From: Aphelenchoides besseyi
Taxonomy: Eukaryota > Nematoda > Chromadorea > Rhabditida > Aphelenchoididae
Direction of reading: 5' to 3'
Assembly: GCA_024699855.1 (NCBI GenBank)
Contig: JAMPIQ010000002.1
Coordinates: 4,402,001 to 4,466,000, forward strand
DNA length: 64,000 bases
Part shown: piece after piece, positions 1 to 11,201 of the stretch
Numbering within the stretch: position 1 is the first letter of the stretch
Layout of the letters: the number at the start of each line of letters is the position of its first letter
Notes under the pieces: model-generated
What the model saw: the letters and a program-made list of their open reading frames with translations, nothing else
Database searches by the model: none
Told to the model about the DNA's origin: nothing
Translations under genes and position numbers: made by a program

Positions 1-3000
1 AAAAATAAGTTAGATATTGACAAACTTACGACTATGCTCCCATTTTCCATCCAAAAAGGTTAAGATCTTCATTCCACGTCTGCTGACTCGTGCCGTATGC
101 CAATGGTTGTCGTTCAGACTTGTTCCACCCCACGTAAAGATCTTAACGACGATTAGCACGAACTCTATTACTCAACGTACATGTTTTGCACCGCTAGCAA
201 AATCAAGTCGAAGTGACAGTTCACCACCAATCAAAATTAACATAATTCGATCCGGTGCTTCTCCCGCCCTTGTGTCCAACAGCACTGCGGCATCGTCAGT
301 TGTTCGGAATTTGATCTCAATCATTTCGGCTTCGCTGTTTATCGTATCTGGCAATTGGAAAACGGACAAATCGTCGCGAATTTTGTCAAAATCCACTGGT
401 TGTAAAGCTAAAGAAAACGATTGAATCGAATTAACTTGAACATACCGAGTTCACAAGTCGGACCATCGTAAACGGTGTTCGAACAATCGCAGATGAACGT
501 CGAGTGTCCGTTTGAGCAGCGTCCAAAGTTTCTGCACGGATGTGCAGCACAGAAATTGGTACCTGAAGCAAATGGCGTACAACCGACCGAAATTCCATCG
601 GTATGTTGAGCAACGGTTCCATTGGACGGATGCAGAAAAGCAGTCGCAATTTGGGCGTTAATTCCGTTTATTCTAACATTCTTCAAACATCCAACGAATC
701 CGAGACGAAGTTGAGCAGACCAAATAGTCGAAGGTAATCGAATTGTTGGAGTGTACGTCAACGTTTCGGTTGGCAACAACCACGGTGCTCCGCCAATGTA
801 AATTGGCTCTTCAATAATCAAGTTGGCGGATACACCCGGAGTGTTGAAATCCGTTTTCATCGTATCGACCATCACCGATCCCTGACGTCCAACTCGCTCC
901 AACGAAACGCTGTGCCAAACGTTGCCCTCGTTCACACGCTTAGCTGTCGTCTGTAAACGAACGTGTCCGGAGCCCAGGTCGATAATCAAAAACAGATGCC
1001 CATCGCTGATTTCAAATGCCACATAATCGGAAGTTCCATTAAGCGGAATATCTCTTACACCATGATAGAGAATCAAACCGTCTGATACGTGAGTACGAAA
1101 TTGAAAGCCTTAACACAAACAAAGATGATTAGATTTCAATTCACTTGCTACCCAAACTTCCACTCGACAGTGAATTCCATTTCGGTAATTGTATGAAAGA
1201 TTGAGCAGCATCATTGAAAGAGAGAACATCGGGCGGTGCATGTTGAGAAGACAAACATGAAAACGCAAGATCTCCACCGGTTCGTATAACCGACTTTCCG
1301 TAGCCCTGATCTGCCAAATCGATTATGTCAAGAAGTTGGACATCAGCTTCGTATTTGATCTAAACTCCTTGAATTTTCCCGATCCACTTGTTGAGTTTAC
1401 CTTCTTCATGCATCCTTTGAAGTTGTAAGCGTATGATGGAACATACGCCGAACGTCCGGATTCAGCTCCGCCAACGAACGCAAAGCTGTTGCCCAACCAC
1501 TCGGTGTCGCTTGCAAATTGTTTCACTTCATCGGAGTTGCCATCCACGGTTAACTTCATCTGAAAATTCGGTTTCAAAAGGGCACCAAACAAAGACGAGA
1601 ATGCACAGCATTTTGTCAACTCAAATTGTGCAAATCGGAAAGTGAAAGACGGCAATGGAACTTAAAATTCGAAATCAAAGAAGTCACTCAACTCAAAACC
1701 CAAAAACAGTTCGAGTGTTAAGGAAAGTCTGTGTTTAAACCCAAAAGACAGGAACATCAAAATGAAAGTCAAGTGTCGTTGTTGACTCACAGTTAAGGCG
1801 GTAAATTTCTGTCCGGTCTAGAGGTTAAAAATTACAATGAGAAATAGAGATACAAGTTTTCGATTCTAATCGTTTTTGAAATTAACTATTCGGAACTTAC
1901 AACTCGAAGATCTCGATGCAAAAAAACCGTATGCCAACGATCGTCGTCATATCGAGTTGGTTTCATTCCTTGAGTATAACGCTGTCGGATTATTCTCTTA
2001 TCACTGCCGTATAACTTCGATGCAGCAATCAGAATCCCCCGGTCCAAAGTTAATTGAACGTAGTTCTGAAGAATCAATGGTAAGAAAAGAAGCCTCATAC
2101 TAACCTGTCGATCTCCCGCCACAAACAACAAACCGTTTTGATTTTTAGTTTTGAACATGAGACTGACGTTTTCGTGACGATTGAAGATAACGGCAGCTGA
2201 GTTATTGCTCACCTGTAATATGAAAGTATTTGCAAATGTTTTGACTCAGTAAAAGCCACTAACATCGTATCCAATCCATTCACTTCCGTAAAACGACAAT
2301 TCAGAGTCCAATTTGCCTGAAACTAAATTCTTGGAATAGTCTTGATGATCAACTAACTTTTTTCACACTGTCGACCTTCAAAATCGGAAGTACAATCACA
2401 TTTGGGACCGTCGTTCGTATCTTAAACAGAGGAACTGAAAGCTTCTTATTCACGAAAACTCACTATAACATCGACCTCCATTCCGACAATATGAATATCC
2501 CGGATGGATTGGATCCATCATTTCGATAGTGCAGTAATCATCATCAGTCAACCTCGTGTCCACAGAGTCTATTAACTGCGGTGATGAGACACCTTGTGGA
2601 TAAAGTCGATAGATGAGGTTCTTCACGCTTCCGGCAAATCGTTTTGTGTGTCTTCGAAGCGGCGTGCTCATCGTAGACAAGTGATGTATGTCCTTAAACA
2701 AGTGTAATAAGTCTTTAAGGAAATTTTTCATGAAATCTATTTCTGCATGGAATTCGCTTTTGTGTCGGCAGTGTTCGTCTTTTATCTCATTACATTTAAA
2801 GCCCACGGGGATTCAGTCGGGTTGGTCGAGTGAGAGTGGAAAGCGCAAATGATCGTTTATGAAGTCGAGACAAACGTTTTTTACGATCCCGATCGACTGT
2901 CTGGTATTTTCATTGTGTTGATATCAAAGTCCCTGTAGAAGTTTGTTTTGTACTTCAAATTCAAAATGAATGACCCAGCTGTTGAGGCCGGAAGCAAAAA

Positions 3001-3746
3001 ACGGATATCACGAGTCCCGAGAGATTTCTATTCGATAGAATCAGAAAAGAACACAAACAATACGCTTGAACCGAAGACTACTCGAGATTATGTCAAACTA
3101 AAGAACTTCAGAAAGATGGATCGCATTCGGCTGACGAATTTGCAGTAGTTGAGATGTTTTTCTCCGCTGTTAAAACTAACCGATGGTAAACCGCCGATAA
3201 AAACGTCGTTATTGCTTCGGAGATTTCCAAAAATAAAAGAACGTTGAGAGAGCAATTTGAATACAACCGTCTCGTCTACTTGAATCTTTACGTTCTCCCA
3301 AGCCTTAACATCAAATAATTAGCATTGGATAAGGTGGCCACTCACTTGGAACAACAGAAATTTGTGCCATTTGTTATCGGAGACATGAACAGCGTCTACC
3401 CGTAGAGTTATGATTGGTCTTGAGATCAAGGTGTCCTGTTCATCTCCCAATCTGAAGTCCAATTGTATGTGCCCGTCAACAATCGTGACCACGTAGAAAT
3501 TTCCTTGAACATCGCCATCATCCGTGTATAACAAAAGAGCTAAACAACCGAGTTTTCAGATGGCTATTCAATAAACTTACCGTTGGTCGATTTGGTTTTG
3601 AACTCGAAAGACAATTGATTCTCGAATGTTTGGGCCCATTTGGGATAACGGGCATACGATTCTCTTGATCCGCTGAGAATCAGTGACTGAACGGAAGAGA
3701 ATCCGCAACCGTAGATCAGAAGAAAGAAGAGACATTCGGATTTCAT
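1..3746 (-). CDS. nrx-1: Neurexin (alpha type), 5' part of the gene, incomplete at the left edge
   Basis: Presynaptic cell-adhesion protein of the neurexin family. The start at 3746 opens a hydrophobic signal peptide followed at once by a laminin-G (LNS) domain beginning YARYPKWAQTFENQLSFEF. Exon 1 is 3581-3746, exon 2 is 3346-3539, and exon 4 starts at 2692. Domains in order: LNS1 (about 3690-2580), EGF1 (about 2560-2355, with YCRNGGRC and DGPKCDC), LNS2 (about 2335-1380, ending FKGCMKKV), LNS3 (about 1290-640, ending GCLKNVRINGI), EGF2 (about 575-455, CAAHPCRNFGRC) and the start of LNS4 (about 440 to the edge). The order LNS-EGF-LNS-LNS-EGF-LNS is that of long alpha-neurexins. The last repeats, the membrane segment and the cytoplasmic tail must lie beyond position 1. 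The intron inside LNS1 (2693-3182) is long for this window. Identity is firm; some exon borders are inferred. Confidence 0.9.
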
Positions 3747-6311
3747 GACATTTCAAGGTTTACGAGTAAACCAACCGAAGATCGATTAATTAAGCTAATG
3801 GTCAATTAGCATGTCAGATGCTGACGATAAACTGAAATCATTCTGTCGGTCATAAAAGCCAAGGGTTTAAGTGTAAACAGTCAACGAAACGTTCATAATC
3901 CTCTCACCAAAAAAAAACGACCCGATGGTTCAAAAAAACAAAATACGAGTTTTGCAAGAACCCGAGACAACGTCGTTTTTGTTGACTTCTGTTTTTCTTC
4001 AAACGCAGATCCCCGACGGAATCGTTTAAGTGTACGGTTCTTCGATCTCACTCATAAAACTTAAAGGGATGGAAGACCACAGGGTCATTTTCACAGCCAA
4101 CTGCGCAGTACACGAAACAATTTGGTTCATAAACGAGTAGTTGACTTCGCCTCTACCCAGCGATTGTGCCAATTGAGCGGCCGGAAGAAACGAAATCCGC
4201 CTCCCGCATAAAAGTGGACTTCCGTTCGAGTATGCTGTGGACGTTGTAAAACGTGTAATAACTCAGTAAGTCGCAACATAACCGACGACGAACGGAAACA
4301 AAACCGAAAGCTAAAGGACAAAAATGAGCAACAGAAACGCCGAAAGCAGCATCGATATGGTGAGTCGGATTAAAGTTCTGTGGACGTGCAATTCAAGGAA
4401 AAGAAGATGAGTCGGATATGGAAAACAGAATTGCACTTCAACACGTATGCGTTCTTGTGTGATCGTTCGTCGTTGAAACAGTCAATTTAGCGCGTTGAAC
4501 CGTTGACTGTTCTCACCATAAAAAGCACCTTCAATGGACTCATTCAAAGGTCGTCCAAGAAAAAACACAAAGAAATCTTTTGCTCGTTTTCCGCAAACTT
4601 TCTAACCAATGAATTTTTCATCAACGGCGTGCGCAGTCGTCGAATCTTCACAAAAGATGGGTAAATCTGGACCATTGTTTCTGAAGTGGCGACAGATGCC
4701 ACCGCAAGCGGCCATTATTTCGCCGATAAACACACCAGCCATTCGGCCATTAGACGCGCGATTTAAAAACTTGGCAAGAGAAGTTAATGGCTTCAAAACT
4801 TCTGACCACAAAACGACCAGTGACCATTCGCCTGATTAGCTTCGTTAATTGAACTTCATAAGAGTGCATTTCGATGTGGCCAAAAACAATTGAATGCTAA
4901 TGACCGGCAAGTTAAACGCACCGACAGTTTGTGTTTTGTACCAGGCACTTTCCAACAGAACGTTTCGCTTGTAATTGGACTCTAACCCGACAAACATTGG
5001 GAGGAGCATTAAGCGAAGTAACAAACACACTTGAAGATTTCAGTGTCGGTGAAAGTAGCAATTGAAACCGAAAATCGTAGACTGAGTGGTTATTTTCACT
5101 CAACGATCACTGTCGACACCACAATTGCCGGTCATTTCATGTCAAACTGAAGTCCATGAGCCACACAAACTAAAAAGCACGACGCGAATTCGTCCGTGAA
5201 CGACTTCAACGTCCAGTTGCCGCATCGTTCAGTCACGCAACCGAATACAATTGTTCAGACAAAACGGAACGTTTCAACCTCCGCTTCGAGATTTTTGACC
5301 CAAAAAAAAGCACCGAGTTTTGGGGAAATTGAATGGCAGTTTTATTGTTATCATTGAATGACCTCTCGGTTGTCAATGGGGATAAGAAAAGGAGCGGCGC
5401 TTGGAACTAATTTTGCCGATCTCCACGCAACAAACGTCAAAAACATTTGCTTCAAATTCGACTGGTCCTTGTCCTACGGAATCCACCAAAACCAAACGGA
5501 TTTCCGCTCCTCAAGTACCGTTACTTAATTAACCGAACACTCTCAAGCAGAGATCACACGAACGAGTAACAATCTGATTAGAGCGAAGAGAACACTCGCA
5601 AAAACAATTCGATTTCCTGTTCGCTCATTAGCCACGAAAACCGTTTCGACCTTATCGTGTTGGTCGCTGGTGTTAACCATCGAAGATCTCGCAAATTTTG
5701 TTTTTCCGGTCAAAATGCGACTTCACGTTGCGCACTGGTCTTCTGAATTCCCGATAGAATTGGACATCTGAAACGTCGAAGCGGAAAACACAAAAGTTTC
5801 CCGACATCCCCGGACCACAGCTCATCTCTGACTGCTCGCGCGTGTTCTCGACGATTGTGAATGGAGTGTTAATCACGACAAACTCCTACTCTTTTTGTCC
5901 ACTTTTTGAATGGACACGTCGAGCTGTGAAGCACGCGATGATTCATTGCACTTTTGTGGATCCTCTTCACGGCTACAACGACAACGATGCCGTTTAGTTA
6001 CGAACTAGATTGCGAAAAGTTTAATTGAAAGAAATGTTCTTTTAGGCTGCACACTCTCGTCGAAACCACAGCTCAAGTTAACACGCGGATGGTCGTCGAA
6101 TTGAGGCGCCAGTCTGACGGCGGACAAAGATTCGTTCGTCCAATTCCGCAGCGAAAGTTAACCAAATTTCCGACTTTCCGGCTGCTAATGACCAAAATCT
6201 CAACTTCGCTTCGGTTCCGGGAACAGAAATTTTCCCAAGTGATAAAGTTCAAGATTTCGGTTACTCAGTTGTTTATTCCTTTCGAGATTACAAACCAAAT
6301 TTGTCGTTAAA
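3747..6311. other. Intergenic region upstream of neurexin
   Basis: About 2.6 kb with no coding exons that I can support. Open frames here are short (under 80 codons), without domain resemblance or matching splice sites. It probably holds the neurexin promoter and 5' leader, and the 3' flank of the diverged G-alpha gene. Confidence 0.5.
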
Positions 6312-7933
6312 TTACTCCATGGATCTGGAGATCTTTTTGAAAACGTCGGCAAGAACTTTGGCCATTTTCCGATTGTTAGTTGCCGTCGTGTAGTAGAAGA
6401 AGAGTTTGTCTTGGTGGTCTGCACATCGCTCTGCTGCCAATTGCTTCATGTAAGCCAAGGCATCCTTCTCCGATGAACCTGCAATAAGACTTTCAAACAA
6501 CGTTAGTTACGATGCTGATACCGTTGTACGATGGAAGAAAGTCTTTCAGTGTGAAGCGAGTTAACTTCTCCTTGAAAATGTCGACTTCGTTCAAGAAAAT
6601 GACCAATGGAATCTCTTTGAAACGCTCATCTGATGCCGTATCGCCCAACAGATTTAGTGCGTGTATTAAACGACTCTGCAAATTGGCCTTCATGTAAGAT
6701 TTTTCTATCCAAACTTACGTGTTTTCCGTTTTCATTCTCGTACGTTTGATCGAATTCGCTGATTGCCAACGTGAAAATAAGCGCATCGAAATGATCGTAA
6801 TAGATCATCCACTTCTTTCGATTGAGCATTTGACCACTCACATCGTAAATTCTACAAAATCCGATTGGAGTTTGAGTTGAATGTGCTCACAAATAGTTTT
6901 GATTGTTGAATTCGAACATACAACGAGAGATTCCAACGGATGGAATGTACAACATGATCAGGTCTTCAACTGTTGGCGTGTAATCGACAGTTGCAATTCG
7001 ATCGATTGAGGAGAAAAAGTAGCCAACCGAATCGTTCAAATTGATTTCACCACGTCGATTGTAAGCTTCGCGAATCGATTCGTCCTCCCAAAGAGCAGTA
7101 AGTGCATCAATCTCATAGGGCATCAACGGTCGACCTCTGCGCTCACCAATCATCTCAACCACTTCAGCATGCTTCTAGAACACAAATGAATTGACAATAA
7201 GTTTATTGCTACTTACCTTGTTGTCTTCATCAGCAAGTGATAACCCAATGGCACGCATATGTTTCAGTAATTGGTTCATAGCAACAAACAAAAAGTCATT
7301 GATGTAGGCCGGTCGATGACGCAATTCGATTTCATGAGGAGGTTGCTTGCACAAGGCACTAAACGATCAGATTTTAAAATTCAATTAGCAGGAACCTACG
7401 AAATTTGTTGGCAGATCGTGGTCTTGCCTGATTCGCAAGAACCTAAAAGAGCCAAACGATACATTTGTTCGTAAAGTATCATTTTTTTAAATGACAGACG
7501 TAACTGACGATTTCAACTACCACGGTCTTTCTTTTATGCCCATCTCCGTTTGGCATTTCACTGCTTACCGATTATTGCAATTCGCGTGCTATCCGTATAG
7601 TCGTCGGTAATTGTTGCTTGCTCGACTTGAGGCGATTGGACAACCGGTGGCAAGGGGTCTTCGTTGTCATTTATAGCGGCATCGTTGACTGCCTCCAAGA
7701 CTCCATCTTGCACAGGGTTAACGTCTTGAAGTTGCGGAGTCAGATTACGCGGAGAAGGTCGCGAAGAGGCGGGATTTGCTTCTTCGACCTCAGCCGGTCG
7801 TTTTTCTTCGTCGACCGTATTCTAAATGCTTATTAGCACGTCTTAGTGTCCGACATCGCCGTACCTTCTGCAGTCCATTAACTTCCGGCGATACGTTAGC
7901 AGTCTGTTTTTCCTTGGAACAGAAAAGCCCCAT
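6312..7933 (-). CDS. Diverged heterotrimeric G-protein alpha subunit
   Basis: A G-alpha by overall fold but degenerate at most GTPase motifs. It starts at 7933 with MGLFCS, a plausible N-myristoylation and palmitoylation site. About 85 residues rich in Glu, Pro and Asn follow (roughly 7840-7565) before the P-loop, where ordinary G-alphas have a short helix. The P-loop reads GSCESGKTT (usual GxGESGKST). Switch I has lost the catalytic Arg: LYIPSVGIS stands where family members have RVKTTG. Switch II reads DVSGQ, keeping the Gln but changing one Gly to Ser. The base-recognition motif NKKD is NEVD, and TCAT is TTAT. The receptor-contacting last helix is about three residues short and ends ISRSME instead of the usual C-terminal Gly-containing tail. 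It is downstream of odr-3 on the same strand but 1.7 kb away, so probably not in an operon. It may be a nematode-specific sensory G-alpha with impaired GTP hydrolysis. Confidence 0.85.
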
Positions 7934-9597
7934 GTAAAGGCCGCACAAATGAAAATTCACAAGGTCGCGCGTTTTTAAAATAGTAAACTGAAAAGATGAA
8001 CAAAGTTACGTGGATATTTATTGTTCAATTGAATACTCAAGAGACCGGAAAAACGAACAGAAATGACAAAAGTTCATAAGCTTAATTGGAAGCGAGTTGT
8101 CGGACAAATTTGAGAGCATAAAGTAAAAAGGAATCTAAAGACCAATCGGTTCTAACTGGCAATTGGATGGCTTGTGACAAGTAGGTAGTTTCAGAGAATT
8201 TTTATTGTTCACCATTTGAAGTTTGGGCTTAGCTCTCTTCGGTTAGTGGCCCACGCGTAATTCCTGGTTTGCGTGTTCGAGATTGCAGCTACTTGACTAC
8301 GTATCAAACTGTTAAACAAAGAAACACGTCACAGTCGGTATGTGAACATTCCAATGGATCGTAACATTGAACTCGGAAGTGAACTAGAGAACAGAGTTGT
8401 TGTGTTATTAGGACAATGTTTTATAGAATGGTGAGTACAATGATAACGATTGATACGTGACCTCTTCTGGTGCCTCAACAGAAGATTCCACGAATACTCC
8501 AGTGACTTTAAATCGGTCGCTGAAGTCGAACGAACGTCGCAAACGAGTTCAAGAAATGTTGTTTAGGTTCGTTTACTTTGAGTATTACAGATATTAGTTA
8601 TGTAAAATAAATAATTAATTGGACAGTTACCATGGCAATCACGAATTTTCACATCATTCTAGCGCGTAAAATTGAAGCATGCGCGATAACTCGATTACAA
8701 TGGAGCAACAGTTGTTTTTGCAATTCGATTGCGCGACCATCAAATTTCTGAAGTTGCTAACAAAATGAATGATAAGAGCGAAATAGACGACAATTTGAGT
8801 TCATCCGATTAACAATCACGAGATGAATAGGTAATCCGTGCTTCATCACGACTGCCTTCTGAATTACCTGTGGGCAGATTAGTGACCACACAATGCAGAA
8901 AATGGTCTCAATCTTCAGTTTCAAGTCGCGTACATTCGAATTCATTCGATGTTTTGGTTAACGACATTACGAGAACCCATTGGCGGGTGCCTCAGCGTTG
9001 CGAAAGGATATAAAGAGAAATTAACCATTTTAGCTAATGATACACTATGTAATTATAACGTCTACATACGTTCTCCAATACTCGCAATTCTTATTCGAAA
9101 CAAATCAAGACGTCAACTTAGTTTATTCAAAAGCAGCAAATCACACAACGAACATTCATTTGATCTTCGTTATTAGATTTGTTGGTACGGTTATTGCTTT
9201 CAACAAGTTGGGAAAGGGAATCATTAGAAGAACATAAGTGATAAATTACTGGTAAAGTAGACGACTCTTGAAACGATTCGAGTTTCAACTCGAAACTAGA
9301 TAAGAATGTCTGTGAAAACCAATTCAAAGAGGTTTAGGTTTCTAATCAACCCGAGTGTTAAGATTTCTTATTCAGCAGTAATGACCTTGTACAACAATTT
9401 CTTCTTTTTGCGAACTTTATTTTGCTTAAACAACATTGTTGAGTCCAATAAGATGATTTGTGACGAGAAAGAAGTTAGAAAACGATTTGTTTCACATTGA
9501 AATTTAAACGAAGAATAGAAATTTACATCGGAATAATGAATCGTTTTTAAGATAAAGAAATGCAGAGGAAGTTCGGTTTCCAGTCGAACCGAGTTGT
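7934..9597. other. Intergenic region between the two G-alpha genes
   Basis: About 1.7 kb, AT-rich, with only short open frames on both strands and no recognisable coding exon or RNA gene. Confidence 0.5.
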
Positions 9598-11201
9598 TCA
9601 CATCATTCCTGCTTTTTGTAAGTTCTTCTGAATGATCATATCACACACCGAACTAATGACCATTTGAACTTGATTTGTGTCCGTGGCACAAGTCTAAAGC
9701 AAACAATTAACTTGAACATCGTCTTCCGCCTACCTCGTGCATGTAAATCGTTTTCTTGTCCGGATGTTGATTGAGCTCGTTGAACTTTATTTTGATGAAA
9801 TTCACCGCTTCGTCGTAGTTTTGTCCACCTTCATAGTCGGGGAAACAAGTCGTGATGTTGACTCGTTGAATCTTCTCGGCAAACAAATCTTTCTTGTTCA
9901 TGAAGAGAATCATCGCTGTGTTCAAGAACCACGAACTATTGCAAATTGAACTGAACAATTGCATTGACTCGACCATTCGATTCTAAACAACATCAATAAT
10001 GACCTTTTTTTCAACTCAGATCTCACTGTGGTTTCATCTTCAAATAGAACCTGATCATACTCGGAGATAGCTGTGATAAAGATGATCGACTCGACATTCT
10101 AAAACAAACTCGTAATAAATGCGCCTTCATTCGCGACTGACGTCAAAGCAATGAATCCACTTCCTTCTTTCCGATCGTTGACCACCTAAAATTTACACTC
10201 ACAAGCTTTCTTATTTCACGTATATGATCGTGACTACGCGTTCAATCATAGAAAACCACTCACCTACGTCGAAGACTCTAAAAAGAACAATCAAACTAAT
10301 TCAATTAGTGAGCTGCATACCGAAAATGCAAATCTTTGATGACGAATTTAACCTCCACAACGCCCGTCGTAGCCACTCGACTGTACAAGATATCTTGCTC
10401 GGAGGGTCGATAGCCGGGTTCATGTAAACGAGAAACAGAGTCAAGGAAACTGAAAGTTTGTATTGAATGCGATTAACGGACGTGTACTGACTATTTTGCT
10501 GAGTCGTTCAATTGGTATTCGCTTCGCATATCGTAGGCTTTTCGTACACCCTTGTCATTCCATAGTTTTTGAAGTGATTTCGCCAATTCATCCGTGAACG
10601 GCTGCTGTTCTTCGCCCGCTTCACAAACTCGATAGACGATTTGTTTATCACTTTCGCGTGACGAGTCTTCTGAAAGCAATAGATCACCATTCAAATTCTT
10701 TATTGGACAACAAACCCAAAGGGATGTGAAGCACATTGTCCATTGCGCGTAGAATTGCGGCCATTGATGTTGTGGTATTGCTGTAAACAACCGCCTTTCT
10801 TTCGGCTATTTCTTCTTCCGTGAATCCGTTACTGTGCAGAATTTGCATCTGTTTAAGAACTGTTGATTTGCCACACTCTCCAGCTCCTAAAATAGCATTC
10901 AAGCGAGAGTAAATTTGATTATCGAATTTCAATACTCTTCAATTTAACAGCTAGGCTGATTAATATCCGTGTTTTCACATTAAGGGGCAAACAATACGTG
11001 AGTAAAAAACAAGCGAACAGTCTTATTTGCTCTTTCGAATACAGGCTACTATGAAAATAGTGAAAACAAACCCAAAAGTAGAAGTTTGATAATCGAAGTT
11101 GCCGCCCGTTTGTCCTGGTTCAGCTGCTTTTCGATGGCGCGATTTTTGGACATCTGTTCGCGAACTTCTTCGCTTTGACATGAGCTCGTAAGGGCACCCA
11201 T
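9598..11201 (-). CDS. odr-3: G-protein alpha subunit ODR-3
   Basis: Ortholog of C. elegans ODR-3, the ciliary G-alpha that couples odorant and nociceptive receptors to channels in amphid neurons. The start at 11201 gives [12 protein letters not shown], with a myristoylation Gly and a palmitoylation Cys. Exon 1 ends in IIKLLLL and joins GAGECGKST after a phase-1 intron. All G-alpha motifs are intact: P-loop GAGECGKST, switch I RVATTG, switch [18 protein letters not shown], and TCAT. The C-terminal tail is [10 protein letters not shown], which matches my memory of ODR-3 closely. The protein is of normal G-alpha length (about 355 residues). Conservation is far higher than in the neighbouring G-alpha at 6312-7933. 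The 3 kb upstream holds no gene and is the obvious place for its sensory-neuron promoter. Confidence 0.92.
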
